Below, piece after piece: positions 1 to 7,584 of a stretch of DNA of 64,000 nt. Numbering within the stretch: position 1 is the stretch's first letter; the number at the start of each line of letters is the position of its first letter. The stretch covers positions 21,616-85,615 of the IMG/VR virus record IMGVR_UViG_3300035670_000121. One strand, 5' to 3'. Source of the DNA: a virus. The notes beneath the pieces were generated by a model, which was not told the origin of the DNA, made no database searches, and worked only from the letters and a program-made list of their open reading frames with translations. The position numbers were made by a program, and so were the translations under genes.

Positions 1-1
1 G

Positions 2-1927
2 CAGCCCAACTGGGGTTTTAATGGTCTTGGTTATATAGTATATAAAAGAACTTATGCTCGATTAAAAGATGATGGCAATACTGAAGAATGGTGGGAAACA
101 GTCGCTCGCTGTATTAATGGTGCTCAAAAAATCGGCGCTCAATATTCTCAAGAAGAAGCTGAACGTATTTATGATTATGTTTTTAATCTAAAGTGTAATT
201 TTGCTGGTAGAATGCTTTGGCAGCTTGGGACATCAACTGTTGATCGATTTGGAGCTAATTCTCTTCTTAATTGCTGGGCAACAGCAATGCGTGAACCAAA
301 AGCGTTTCTTTTTCTTTTTGAAAATCTAATGCTCGGTGGTGGTGTAGGTTATAGTATTCGTCGCGAAGATGTTCATGAGCTTCCTAAGATCAAGAAGGGA
401 GTTGTTGTTTCTCATGAAGCTACTAAAGATGCAGATTTTATTGTTCCTGATTCACGAGAGGGTTGGGTTAAGTTGCTAGCTAATGTTCTTGATGCTTTTT
501 ATGTAAATGGAAAGTCTTTTACATATTCTACTATTTTAATTCGTGGTTATGGAGAACTCATCAGAGGATTCGGCGGAAAAGCAAGTGGACCACAAATTCT
601 CATTGATGGAATTGAAAAGATCACAAAGATTTTCCAGAGTAGAGAAGGTAAAAAACTTCGTTCTATTGATGTACTTGATATTTGCAATATTATTGGAAGT
701 GTTGTGGTTGCTGGTAATGTAAGACGTTCAGCAGAAATCGCTCTTGGAGATCCTGACGATATTTTATATCTTCGCGCTAAAAACTGGAGTTCTGGTAACG
801 TTCCAAATTGGAGAGCAATGAGCAACAATACTATCTATGCCGATAATTTCGACCATATCATGGAAGAAGTATGGAAGAATGGATATGAAATAAACAAGCA
901 AACAGGATATGCTAATGGTGAGCCTTATGGTTTATTTAATCTTCCTCTTTCTCAAAAATATGGTCGTATTGTTGATGGCCCTATTAGCGAATCAAAATTG
1001 TATCCAACAGATGTAGATAATTGTGAAATGACTAATCCTTGTGCTGAAATTAGTCTTTCAAATTATGAATGTTGTAATCTTTGTGAATTGTATTTAAATA
1101 ATATTCAATCAAAAGAAGAACTAATTGACTGCGCAAAACTACTTTATAAAACACAAAAAGCTATCGCTGCACTTCCGTTTATTCATGAAGAAACAAATCG
1201 TATCGTTCACAAAAACATGCGTCTCGGTCTTGGCGTTACTGGTGTTTGCCAGTCTCTTGATAAGCTCGATTGGCTTAATGATTGTTATGTTGCTTTGCGT
1301 AAGTTTGATAAGCAATGGAGTAAGGAAAGAGGATGGCCCGAAAGCATCAAGCTTACCACAGTTAAGCCCAGCGGAACTTTGAGTTTGCTTGGTGGAGCTA
1401 CTCCGGGTGTTCATCCTGCATATAGCCAGTATTATATGCGCACTGTTCGCATGTCTAGCTCTGATGCTCTTGTTCAAATCTGCAAAGACATGGGATATCA
1501 TGTTGAGTATTTAATTAATTTTGACGGTACAGAAAACCATGATACCGTTGTTGTTTATTTTCCATGTGAAACTCCAGCAGGATCAATTCTTGCAAAAGAC
1601 ATGGATGTAATTAAGCAGCTCGACATGGTTAAGAAGCTTCAAACTGTTTGGTCTGATAACGCCGTATCAGTTACTGCATATTATAAGGAAGAAGAACTTG
1701 CCGCTCTACAAAACTGGCTAAAAGATAACTATGAAAAGAATATCAAGAGCGTTAGTTTCTTATTATTTAAAAATCACGGCTTTAAGCAAGCTCCATATCA
1801 AGAAATTGACGAAAAGTCATATCTAGCCGCTAAAGCTAAAGTTAAGCCATTAAGTGCTTTATCTATCAATTCTAATGAAATGTTAGATATGGCAGAATGT
1901 GCAGCAGGAATATGTCCTATTAGATAA
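2..1927 (+). CDS. nrdJ: Adenosylcobalamin-dependent (class II) ribonucleoside-triphosphate reductase, 5' end cut by window
   Basis: Reduces ribonucleoside triphosphates to dNTPs in the cytoplasm using vitamin B12. The frame is open from base 2, so the N-terminus lies outside the window; the visible part is 641 residues. Seen: the first active-site cysteine region (LLNCWATAMREP), a glycine-rich LMLGGGVGYSI segment, the NPCAEI motif that carries the thiyl-radical cysteine and the Glu of this family, a VKPSGTLSLLGG segment, and a C-terminal C-x4-C (CAAGIC) that would act as the swinging dithiol. This fits monomeric RTPR of the Lactobacillus leichmannii type. A hairpin terminator follows directly, so the gene ends its transcription unit. 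No intein or intron interrupts the visible part. Confidence 0.95.
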   Translation, partial: QPNWGFNGLGYIVYKRTYARLKDDGNTEEWWETVARCINGAQKIGAQYSQEEAERIYDYVFNLKCNFAGRMLWQLGTSTVDRFGANSLLNCWATAMREPKAFLFLFENLMLGGGVGYSIRREDVHELPKIKKGVVVSHEATKDADFIVPDSREGWVKLLANVLDAFYVNGKSFTYSTILIRGYGELIRGFGGKASGPQILIDGIEKITKIFQSREGKKLRSIDVLDICNIIGSVVVAGNVRRSAEIALGDPDDILYLRAKNWSSGNVPNWRAMSNNTIYADNFDHIMEEVWKNGYEINKQTGYANGEPYGLFNLPLSQKYGRIVDGPISESKLYPTDVDNCEMTNPCAEISLSNYECCNLCELYLNNIQSKEELIDCAKLLYKTQKAIAALPFIHEETNRIVHKNMRLGLGVTGVCQSLDKLDWLNDCYVALRKFDKQWSKERGWPESIKLTTVKPSGTLSLLGGATPGVHPAYSQYYMRTVRMSSSDALVQICKDMGYHVEYLINFDGTENHDTVVVYFPCETPAGSILAKDMDVIKQLDMVKKLQTVWSDNAVSVTAYYKEEELAALQNWLKDNYEKNIKSVSFLLFKNHGFKQAPYQEIDEKSYLAAKAKVKPLSALSINSNEMLDMAECAAGICPIR

Positions 1928-1933
1928 CCAAAG

Positions 1934-1962
1934 AGCCGCCGAAAGGCGGCTTTAATTTTTTC
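1934..1962 (+). terminator. Rho-independent terminator after nrdJ
   Basis: Perfect 7-bp stem AGCCGCC/GGCGGCT around a GAAA tetraloop, followed by a T-rich tail. It separates nrdJ from the next unit. Confidence 0.9.
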
Positions 1963-1979
1963 TAGGTATTGCTATTATA

Positions 1980-1995
1980 GTGTATAAATCTTTAT
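1980..1995 (+). promoter_or_regulatory. GTGTA-type (late-like) promoter motif
   Basis: GTGTATAAAT lies 16 bases before the ATG at 1996, just after a terminator. It matches the recurring GTGTAA(A/T)A motif of this genome, and TATAAAT resembles the T4 late consensus. Promoter role is inferred. Confidence 0.5.
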
Positions 1996-2469
1996 ATGGA
2001 TATAGTAGTAGATTTATCTAATTTGATTGCTAAAAAAAGACAAGGGCCTAAAAGCTCTGCTCAAACTCCAGCTAAATCTGAAGAAAAGAAAAAAGGTTCT
2101 AAAATAAATGAACCTGGTTCTGCTGGAACAACTCCTGATGCTAAAGAAAGAGCTAAAGAAGTATTAAAAAGAAAAGATGAGAAACAATTAGTAAGCAAAG
2201 CTGAAATTACATTTAGTGAAAAAGTAACTAATGCATTAAAAGAAAAAGTTAAAAATCATAATGCTAAACATTCAAAAAAAGTAACTTTATCACAGTTAAA
2301 AAAAGTTTACAGAAGAGGATTAGGAGCATTTAGTTCTAGTCATCGCCCCGGAAAATCTAGAGCACAATGGGCTATGGCAAGGGTAAATACGTTTTTAAGA
2401 ATGCAAGGTGGCGGTAAAGTAAAAGACGCTTATCGTCGCGCAGATCAAGATATCGCAAACAGTAAATAA
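1996..2469 (+). CDS. Conserved phage protein, DUF5824-like
   Basis: A 157-residue, lysine-rich soluble protein. Residues 1-75 are low-complexity and charged. The C-terminal part carries the block LKKVYRRGLGAFSSSHRPGK, then an AQWAMARVNTFL stretch and an AYRRADQDI end, which I recognise as the DUF5824-type domain of phage proteins. Its function is unknown; the basic, helical composition suggests nucleic-acid or capsid association, which is inference. It opens a new unit after the nrdJ terminator with a GTGTA motif just before the ATG. Confidence 0.8.
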   Translation: MDIVVDLSNLIAKKRQGPKSSAQTPAKSEEKKKGSKINEPGSAGTTPDAKERAKEVLKRKDEKQLVSKAEITFSEKVTNALKEKVKNHNAKHSKKVTLSQLKKVYRRGLGAFSSSHRPGKSRAQWAMARVNTFLRMQGGGKVKDAYRRADQDIANSK

Positions 2470-2472
2470 TTT

Positions 2473-2697
2473 ATGAAATACACAACAACAGCAACATCTG
2501 GCCCCGGATCAGGACCAACAACCGGACCAGTTAAACCCAAAACCACAACAAAACCTAGTACAACAACAGGTCCCGCAACTGGCCCCGGATCAGGACCAAC
2601 AACTGGGCCATCCAAATCCAAAACCACAACAAAACCTAGTACAACAACAGGTCCTGCAACAGGCCCAAATAGTACAACTGGCCCCAAAAAGAAGTAA
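2473..2697 (+). CDS. Small Gly-Pro-Thr-rich repeat protein
   Basis: 74 residues made almost entirely of G, P, T, S and K. It contains two 27-residue repeats (81-bp DNA repeats at 2500-2580 and 2581-2661) built on GPGSGPTTGP and KTTTKPSTTTGPAT, then a shorter third piece ending in KKK. It starts 3 bases after the previous stop and stops 2 bases before the next start, which supports the + strand reading over the antisense frame. No signal peptide is present. It is probably an extended linker or surface fibre-like peptide; no family was recognised. Confidence 0.6.
   Translation: MKYTTTATSGPGSGPTTGPVKPKTTTKPSTTTGPATGPGSGPTTGPSKSKTTTKPSTTTGPATGPNSTTGPKKK
2500..2661 (+). repeat. Two tandem 81-bp coding repeats
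   Basis: Two head-to-tail 81-bp units, nearly identical, encode the 27-residue Gly-Pro-Thr repeats of the surrounding gene. Differences are mainly in the VKPK/SKSK region and at third positions. Confidence 0.85.
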
Positions 2698-2699
2698 TC

Positions 2700-2837
2700 A
2701 TGAATGATAAAGTTGTAGATATTTATCATTTTGATGATTTTGATGAAGAAGATTTTGCGGCAGCTTTTTCTGATTTAAAAGAATTTGGTGTAAATGATGA
2801 TGAATTAAATTTAAATTATATAGAAGTAGAGGAATAA
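2700..2837 (+). CDS. Small acidic protein (45 aa)
   Basis: A 45-residue, strongly acidic frame starting MNDKVVDIYHFDDF and ending IEVEE. The stop is directly adjacent to the next ATG (2838), and the gene fits the gap exactly. Not recognised. It could be a small DNA-mimic or adaptor, but nothing specific supports that. Confidence 0.65.
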   Translation: MNDKVVDIYHFDDFDEEDFAAAFSDLKEFGVNDDELNLNYIEVEE

Positions 2838-3203
2838 ATGAATATCGTAACTAAACTTCTAACATATCAAAATCAAGTTAAAATTTTGCATTGGCAAACA
2901 ACGTCATACTCTGAACATAAATCATTAGGTGATTTATATGACGGCCTTTCTGAACATATCGATCAATTTGTTGAAGTGTTTATGGGTAAATATGGTAGAA
3001 TTGTAAGCCCATCAACATTTCATTTAATTCTCGAAAATTATAAAAATTTAGGTCCAATGTCCCTCATGAATGAGATGGAAACGTATTTGGTAAACGATGT
3101 GCCAACAATGTTAGACGCTAAGAAAGATACTGACTTGTTAAATATTAGAGATGAAATGTTAGCTGATGTAAATAAAACCAAGTATCTATTAACTTTAAAG
3201 TAA
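2838..3203 (+). CDS. Dps/ferritin-like phage protein (DUF5856-like)
   Basis: 121 residues. The N-terminal QVKILHWQTTSYSEHKSLG followed by YDGLSEHIDQFVEVFMGKYG resembles the first helices of Dps-type ferritin folds, including the His/Trp and Asp/Glu pattern of phage DUF5856 proteins. Cellular Dps binds DNA and detoxifies iron and peroxide; whether this short form keeps a ferroxidase site is unknown. A GAGG at 2828-2832 may serve as ribosome site. The 3' end overlaps the stop of a minus-strand homing endonuclease by 9 bases. Confidence 0.75.
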   Translation: MNIVTKLLTYQNQVKILHWQTTSYSEHKSLGDLYDGLSEHIDQFVEVFMGKYGRIVSPSTFHLILENYKNLGPMSLMNEMETYLVNDVPTMLDAKKDTDLLNIRDEMLADVNKTKYLLTLK

Positions 3204-3788
3204 TTTATAATTGGGATATTTCTTAGATAAAGCTTTTGCTAAAATAGCATGATGATTAGAGTTATGTTCTAAAGCTGCATGTCTGAGTGAGTTATAAACA
3301 ACTCCATCTATTTCAATTTTTGTACCTCTTGTTTGGCTCATCTTAAGTTTGGTTTCATTTGAATGAGTTAAACCAAACATTGGACCATTTGGATATTTTG
3401 TTTTGGCATTTTTTCTTCTTTTGTCTTTTAAATTTTTACAACAAGCAGCTTTTCTTGTGTTTTCGAGTTGCTTTTTTCTTATTTGTTCCTTAAAAGGATG
3501 ATTAGAAATCATATCTCCACCAGAAGCGTTTTTATTAATATTAAAAGCAGGTTTAAGCGTGTCTAAATAATATTGTTCTTTTTTCTTAACGTCGTCACAT
3601 AATTCTATTATTTCTAACCATAAAGTTTCTTCACCATATTTATTGAAATGTTGCTGCAACCAATAGTTTGAATGATTATTGTTTTTTAATTGAGACAAAT
3701 GCCTATTCCATCTTTTTTTAATATTGATAGAACTTCCTATATAAAAATCATTATTGATTTTGTTTTTTATTTTATAAACGCCTTTCAT
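3195..3788 (-). CDS. GIY-YIG homing endonuclease, free-standing
   Basis: 197 residues on the strand opposite to all neighbours. Residues 1-85 form a GIY-YIG domain: GVYKIKN, then DFYIGSS, the Arg in KKRWNRH, and a later Glu (E~73) and Asn as expected for the catalytic core. A NUMOD3-like GPMFGLTHSNETKLKMS segment and a C-terminal NUMOD-type DNA-binding region follow. It lies between two ordinary genes, not inside an intron, so it is a mobile free-standing element. A GTGTAAAAA motif sits 15 bases upstream of its ATG. Confidence 0.9.
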   Translation of the reverse strand: MKGVYKIKNKINNDFYIGSSINIKKRWNRHLSQLKNNNHSNYWLQQHFNKYGEETLWLEIIELCDDVKKKEQYYLDTLKPAFNINKNASGGDMISNHPFKEQIRKKQLENTRKAACCKNLKDKRRKNAKTKYPNGPMFGLTHSNETKLKMSQTRGTKIEIDGVVYNSLRHAALEHNSNHHAILAKALSKKYPNYKLL

Positions 3789-3803
3789 ATTTTATTTTTA
3801 CAC
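3789..3803 (-). promoter_or_regulatory. GTGTAA-type (late-like) promoter motif
   Basis: On the minus strand GTGTAAAAATAAAAT directly abuts the ATG of the GIY-YIG gene. It is the same motif as upstream of + strand genes, so the mobile gene seems to carry its own late-type promoter. Confidence 0.5.
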
Positions 3804-3841
3804 GAAGATGCAAAATATGGGATTTCACTTTTTCAAAAAAA

Positions 3842-3853
3842 GTGTAATAATAT
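3842..3853 (+). promoter_or_regulatory. GTGTAA-type (late-like) promoter motif
   Basis: GTGTAATAATAT directly precedes the ATG at 3854, divergent from the motif serving the endonuclease at 3788. Confidence 0.5.
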
Positions 3854-4723
3854 ATGTTAATGAATGTATATATTAATTTAAGCTCTGAAATACAAGGAGC
3901 AAAATTAAAAAAAGTATTAAATAAACCTTTTCGTACTCCCAAAGGACCGAAAAAATTTTCTGTTTATGTCAAAAATGACAAAGGAAATGTTGTTAAAGTA
4001 AATTTTGGTGATCCTAATATGGAAATCAAACGCGACGATCCGGCTCGTCGTAAGAGTTTTCGCGCTCGTCATCAATGCGACACAAATCCTGGACCTCGAT
4101 GGAAAGCAAAATACTGGAGCTGTAAATTTTGGCAAAGCAAAAAATCTGTTTCTGATTATCTTTCAAACGGTTGCATCAATGATATTATTCATCAATGGGA
4201 TGGCGAAACATTATGGGATCAAGAAGATTTATTGAAATTGATGCCATCTTTGGCTCAAGCTCCTGAAATAACAGAAGAAATAGAAGAAAATAATTCTGAA
4301 TTGATTGAAGAAAGTTATGAAATGGCTTTAGGTCAATTAGCTTATATTTCAGACTATTCAAAAGATTTACTTGAAAAACTCAGAGCAAATCCATCATATG
4401 CTTCTAAATTAGAACCTTGGGTACAAAGCAAAATTACATTAATGGAAGATTATTTATTTGCTGTACATAACTATATAATATATTCTCAAGAAGGTGGCCC
4501 ACACGAAAACAAAAACATGCAAGAAGGTATGCGTGTTTTAAATGTTAATGCCAGCTGTAAACATTTTGGCAGTGAAGGCATCATTAAAGAAATTAAAAAC
4601 TTAGACAACGACATGGGTCAAGTAATTGCATACGAAGTCACCAACAATGGATCTAATTTTAAAGAAGGTGATATTTTAACAAAAACAATCGATCAATTAA
4701 ATTTATTAGAAGGTACAAAATAA
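3854..4723 (+). CDS. Conserved three-part phage protein, possibly virion/scaffold associated
   Basis: 289 residues in three parts. The N-terminal ~100 residues form a conserved phage domain (KKFSVYVKNDKGNVVKVNFG, RARHQC, RWKAKYWSC). Residues ~155-210 are helical (ALGQLAYISDYSKDLLEKL). The C-terminal ~65 residues are beta-rich and KOW-like (GMRVLNVNASCKHFGSEGII, then KEGDILTKTIDQL). I know this modular arrangement from large myovirus genomes, often near prohead genes, but not its function. An alternative start at 3863 (ATGAATGT...) is possible. The next gene starts right after its stop. Confidence 0.75.
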   Translation: MLMNVYINLSSEIQGAKLKKVLNKPFRTPKGPKKFSVYVKNDKGNVVKVNFGDPNMEIKRDDPARRKSFRARHQCDTNPGPRWKAKYWSCKFWQSKKSVSDYLSNGCINDIIHQWDGETLWDQEDLLKLMPSLAQAPEITEEIEENNSELIEESYEMALGQLAYISDYSKDLLEKLRANPSYASKLEPWVQSKITLMEDYLFAVHNYIIYSQEGGPHENKNMQEGMRVLNVNASCKHFGSEGIIKEIKNLDNDMGQVIAYEVTNNGSNFKEGDILTKTIDQLNLLEGTK

Positions 4724-5344
4724 ATGAAAGCAAATTTAAAATTTAACAATAAACAGTTTATCGCAGAAGTTTCACTTTCAAATGTTTTAGAAACAGATGA
4801 AAATGAAATTCATAGTGCATATATGAGCGAATGCATGATGAATGATGCCATGTTTGTTAATACCGCTGGCATGTCAACAAGTGACGCTAAATATATGTGT
4901 GGTATGTCATACATGAAAAATCGTCCAATGCTGATGGAAGGCGCTGGCGAACTTAGCGAAAAACAAATGACATTACCAACAGCTATTAAAAAAGGCATTT
5001 TAAAACGTTATGAAAAAGCTGGAACTCTTTCAGAGGAAGGCAAGAAACAATTAATGAGTTTAAGTTCAACAGTTGAAATCGAAGTTAAAGATGAAGAAGA
5101 GAATGAAAATGAATCTGGTGATGAAGGCGAAAATGGCGAAAATGGCGAAAAAGAAGACATGCAAGAAATGCAGGCCGAACCAACCGCAGTTTTCGTTCAA
5201 GATCCTGCTCCAGCAAGCGGTGAAATCACTCCAAAAGCTGCTGAAGAAGGTCTTAAAATAGACGAGAAGCTGCAAAAAGAACAAGAAGCTGCTGCTCCTA
5301 AAAACCCTCAGTTGCAAAGCCCCACATTTAATTCAAAACTTTAA
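4724..5344 (+). CDS. Hypothetical phage protein with acidic low-complexity centre
   Basis: 206 residues. The N-terminal ~110 residues look folded, with a methionine-rich segment (AYMSECMMNDAMF, YMCGMSYMK). Residues ~115-150 are Glu/Gly/Asn-rich with a tandem ENGENGE repeat, and the tail is Ala/Pro/Gln-rich. Coupled to the upstream gene with no gap and closed by a terminator, so the pair forms one unit. The acidic, helix-prone composition is compatible with a scaffold or prohead core protein, but this is only inference. Confidence 0.7.
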   Translation: MKANLKFNNKQFIAEVSLSNVLETDENEIHSAYMSECMMNDAMFVNTAGMSTSDAKYMCGMSYMKNRPMLMEGAGELSEKQMTLPTAIKKGILKRYEKAGTLSEEGKKQLMSLSSTVEIEVKDEEENENESGDEGENGENGEKEDMQEMQAEPTAVFVQDPAPASGEITPKAAEEGLKIDEKLQKEQEAAAPKNPQLQSPTFNSKL

Positions 5345-5363
5345 TAACAATAAACAACATACA

Positions 5364-5389
5364 ACCGCTGGGAAACCAGCGGTTTTTTT
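5364..5389 (+). terminator. Rho-independent terminator
   Basis: 8-bp stem ACCGCTGG/CCAGCGGT with GAAA loop and a run of seven T. Confidence 0.92.
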
Positions 5390-5394
5390 GTATC

Positions 5395-5423
5395 TTGACA
5401 TCTTTACTGTTCTCTGTTATTGT
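5395..5423 (+). promoter_or_regulatory. Sigma70-like promoter, leaderless design
   Basis: TTGACA (5395-5400), 17-base spacer, TATTGT (5418-5423). The ATG at 5430 is 6 bases past the -10 box, where transcription should begin, so the mRNA would start at or next to the start codon. Confidence 0.75.
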
Positions 5424-5429
5424 TCTGTC

Positions 5430-5750
5430 ATGAATAAAAGACGGTTATTACAAAAACTGTTGTTTGCGCCTAATAAAAAGAATCCAAAATTCTGGCAGAA
5501 ACAATATTCTTTATTAAATAAATTACTTAAAGATTTTCCCGATATGAAATTCTGGGAAACTCATGAGTTTGATAAAGTAAATTGTCTAACTTTATTTCTA
5601 GCCGAAAGAAAGTATGAAATAACAGATAAATATAAATGGTTCCTTTTTCAACCTGAATTTAAGAATCCAGAAATAAACATAGGCGATAAAACGGGTGATG
5701 ATTATAATATAGAAAGCAAACCAAAAACAATTAAGCAATTTTTAAAATGA
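5430..5750 (+). CDS. Small conserved phage protein upstream of recombinase
   Basis: 106 residues, basic and aromatic-rich (NPKFWQKQYSLLNKLL, DFPDMKFWE). The ATG at 5430 is preferred over the upstream TTG at 5388 because that TTG lies before the promoter start point. Its 3' end overlaps the recombinase gene by 4 bases (ATGA), so the two are translationally coupled. I recall similar proteins next to UvsX/RecA genes in other phages; the role is unknown, perhaps a recombination accessory factor. Confidence 0.75.
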   Translation: MNKRRLLQKLLFAPNKKNPKFWQKQYSLLNKLLKDFPDMKFWETHEFDKVNCLTLFLAERKYEITDKYKWFLFQPEFKNPEINIGDKTGDDYNIESKPKTIKQFLK

Positions 5751-6922
5751 GTAGAAAATCAAAAGACGAATCAACTGAAGCAGGAAGTATATTAACTTCT
5801 CAAGAACAGCTTAAAAGCTTTCTTAAGCAGAATAAAGAGTCGCATTATAATTTTGAAGAAACTATAGATTATCGCGTATCTAGCGGTAGTTTAATTTTTG
5901 ACTATAAACTAGGTGGCGGTTTAGGCACTGGATTGCATCGTTTTGTAGGTATGAACGAAGGCGGCAAGACTAGTTGCGCTTTACAATTCATGAAGAATTT
6001 TCTAGATACTCAAAAAGACGGTAAAGGTTTTTATATTAAAGCCGAAGGACGATTGAGTAAGGAAATGATTGAAAGGTCTGGTGTTAAGTTTGTTTTTTCA
6101 GAAGATGAATGGGTAAAAGGTACTTGTTTTGTATTTGAATCTAATATTTATGAAACTGTATTTGATGCGCTCAGACTTCTAGTTGGTAAAAATGATGAAA
6201 AGAATAGGTATTTCTTTTTGTTAGATTCTGTAGATGGTCTTATCAGAAAAGGCGATTTAGATAAGACTTTTGAAGAATCTCAAAAGGTTGCTGGTGGAGC
6301 CGTTATTGCCGCTGACTTAATGAAGCGCATGTCTATTTCGCTTCAAAAGCGTGGGCATATATGCATATTTATTTCACAGGTTCGTGCAGATATCAAGCTA
6401 GATCCATATAGCAAAGCTCCAATTCGTCAAACCAGCGCGACTGGCGGTAATGCACTATTGCATTTTGCGAATTGGATTATTGAATTCGAACCTCGTTTTA
6501 AAGGCGATCTAATTCTACAAGATGAAAAAGCTAACTATGATGAATATAAGAATCCTTATATTGGTCATGTTGTAAAAATAACAGTTAAAAAGTCAACTAA
6601 CGAAAAGACAAATTCTGTTATCAAATATCCAATTAGATACGGTCGCAAAAACGGAACATCAAATTGGATAGAAAAGGAGATATTTGATTTTCTATTAATG
6701 TGGAATTTTGCTGAACAAAAAGGAGCTTGGATAAATTTCGAAGAAGACTTTTTAAACATTCTTAAGGATGCAGGTTTTACAGATTTTCCTGAAAAGATTC
6801 AAGGGTCTGCAAAATTTGAAAATCTAATGAATGATAATGAAGCTTTGAAGAAGTTTTTGTTTAAATATATCAGTGAAAATCTACTAAGCTTTGGCGATGG
6901 AATTTCTGACGCTGACCAATAA
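5747..6922 (+). CDS. RecA/UvsX-like recombinase
   Basis: 391 residues. ATP-dependent strand-exchange protein expected to coat single-stranded DNA and drive recombination-dependent replication and repair. Seen: Walker A GMNEGGKT (residues 68-75), a Walker B-type strand FFLLDSVD, and the ISQVRADI segment followed by the TGGNALLHFANWIIEF region typical of phage RecA-like recombinases. It is slightly longer than E. coli RecA (353). Overlaps by 4 bases with the upstream gene and by 26 with the downstream nuclease gene, showing an operon. Confidence 0.93.
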   Translation: MSRKSKDESTEAGSILTSQEQLKSFLKQNKESHYNFEETIDYRVSSGSLIFDYKLGGGLGTGLHRFVGMNEGGKTSCALQFMKNFLDTQKDGKGFYIKAEGRLSKEMIERSGVKFVFSEDEWVKGTCFVFESNIYETVFDALRLLVGKNDEKNRYFFLLDSVDGLIRKGDLDKTFEESQKVAGGAVIAADLMKRMSISLQKRGHICIFISQVRADIKLDPYSKAPIRQTSATGGNALLHFANWIIEFEPRFKGDLILQDEKANYDEYKNPYIGHVVKITVKKSTNEKTNSVIKYPIRYGRKNGTSNWIEKEIFDFLLMWNFAEQKGAWINFEEDFLNILKDAGFTDFPEKIQGSAKFENLMNDNEALKKFLFKYISENLLSFGDGISDADQ

Positions 6923-7304
6923 AAAGAAACGATGTAAAAATCTTAAACGATATATCATAGATTGGGATATAGATAGCAGAAGTAAGTTCCAAACCAGTGT
7001 TAAAAAGTTTGTTAAAAAATACTGGTTTGGAAATATTGTTTTTGAAGAATTTCCAATTGTTGGTACTCGTTTAACATTAGATTTTTATAACGCTAATAAA
7101 AAAATTGCTATAGAAGTGCAAGGAAGACAACATACACAATATGTTGAGTTCTTTCATCAAGATCGTATTAATTATCTTCATCAATTGAAAAGAGACCAGA
7201 TAAAAGAGCGGTTTTGTGAACTAAATAATATAAAACTTGTAACTATTTACGAAAACGATATAATAAATACGTATCTATTTGAGTCTCAGGGTGTAATATT
7301 ATAA
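6897..7304 (+). CDS. Vsr/PD-(D/E)XK-type endonuclease
   Basis: 135 residues. A restriction-endonuclease-like core is visible: LTLDFYNANKKIAIEVQG supplies the Asp and E-x-Q metal-binding pair, with the conserved GRQH after it and a C-terminal RDQIKERFCELNNIKLV helix-strand. Related phage proteins sit in recombination loci; likely substrates are branched or nicked DNA, but specificity is not readable. Start chosen at ATG 6897; a TTG at 6891 is the alternative. It overlaps the recombinase end by 26 bases. Confidence 0.8.
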   Translation: MEFLTLTNKKKRCKNLKRYIIDWDIDSRSKFQTSVKKFVKKYWFGNIVFEEFPIVGTRLTLDFYNANKKIAIEVQGRQHTQYVEFFHQDRINYLHQLKRDQIKERFCELNNIKLVTIYENDIINTYLFESQGVIL

Positions 7305-7309
7305 TATAA
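7291..7309 (+). promoter_or_regulatory. GTGTAA-type (late-like) promoter motif
   Basis: GTGTAATATTATAATATAA directly precedes the ATG at 7310, overlapping the last codons of the nuclease gene. Confidence 0.45.
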
Positions 7310-7567
7310 ATGAAAAAACAACCGTCAGGTGAAGATTTTAAGAACTTTAAAATTCCAGATAATTATTTTAATAAATTATATGAGTTCACTGGATCTGATG
7401 AATCTTCTAAAGGGTTTATTGTTGCATACGTATCACAAGACGGTTGTCCTATGATTTATACAAAAGTTGCAAGTCCTCTTGTAGAAATGGGTTTAATTAA
7501 GGCTATAGAAAAATATTTAAACGAAATCGATAACGCTGAAGAATCTATTGACATGTCTGGAGATTGA
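7310..7567 (+). CDS. Hypothetical phage protein (85 aa)
   Basis: 85 residues with a small mixed alpha/beta pattern (GFIVAYVSQDGCPMIYTKV, then a helix MGLIKAIEKYLNEID). I do not recognise a named family. The 3' end contains the -35 box of the helicase promoter. Position between recombinase and helicase suggests a replication or recombination accessory role, by context only. Confidence 0.7.
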   Translation: MKKQPSGEDFKNFKIPDNYFNKLYEFTGSDESSKGFIVAYVSQDGCPMIYTKVASPLVEMGLIKAIEKYLNEIDNAEESIDMSGD

Positions 7568-7576
7568 GGCTATACT
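7548..7576 (+). promoter_or_regulatory. Sigma70-like promoter, leaderless design
   Basis: TTGACA (7548-7553), 17-base spacer, TATACT (7571-7576). The helicase ATG at 7585 follows 8 bases after the -10 box, so a leaderless transcript is predicted. The -35 lies inside the previous gene. Confidence 0.8.
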
Positions 7577-7584
7577 GCTTCAAA

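Noticed and set aside
547-1501. Open frames antisense or out of frame to the ribonucleotide reductase
   Set aside because: They lie fully inside a conserved enzyme gene and show no family motifs; codon-bias shadows.
2500-2661. Tandem repeat as a CRISPR array
   Set aside because: Only two units, no spacers, and the repeat is in-frame coding sequence.
2445-2729. 94-residue minus-strand frame over the GPT repeat gene
   Set aside because: It is the reverse complement of the repeat and low-complexity (GPVV); the + frame fits tightly between its neighbours.
3195-3788. GIY-YIG gene as part of an insertion sequence or transposon
   Set aside because: No terminal inverted repeats or target duplications were seen; it is a homing-type endonuclease.
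5073-5317. Frames over the acidic centre of the gene at 4724
   Set aside because: Composition artefacts of a Glu/Asn-rich coding stretch.
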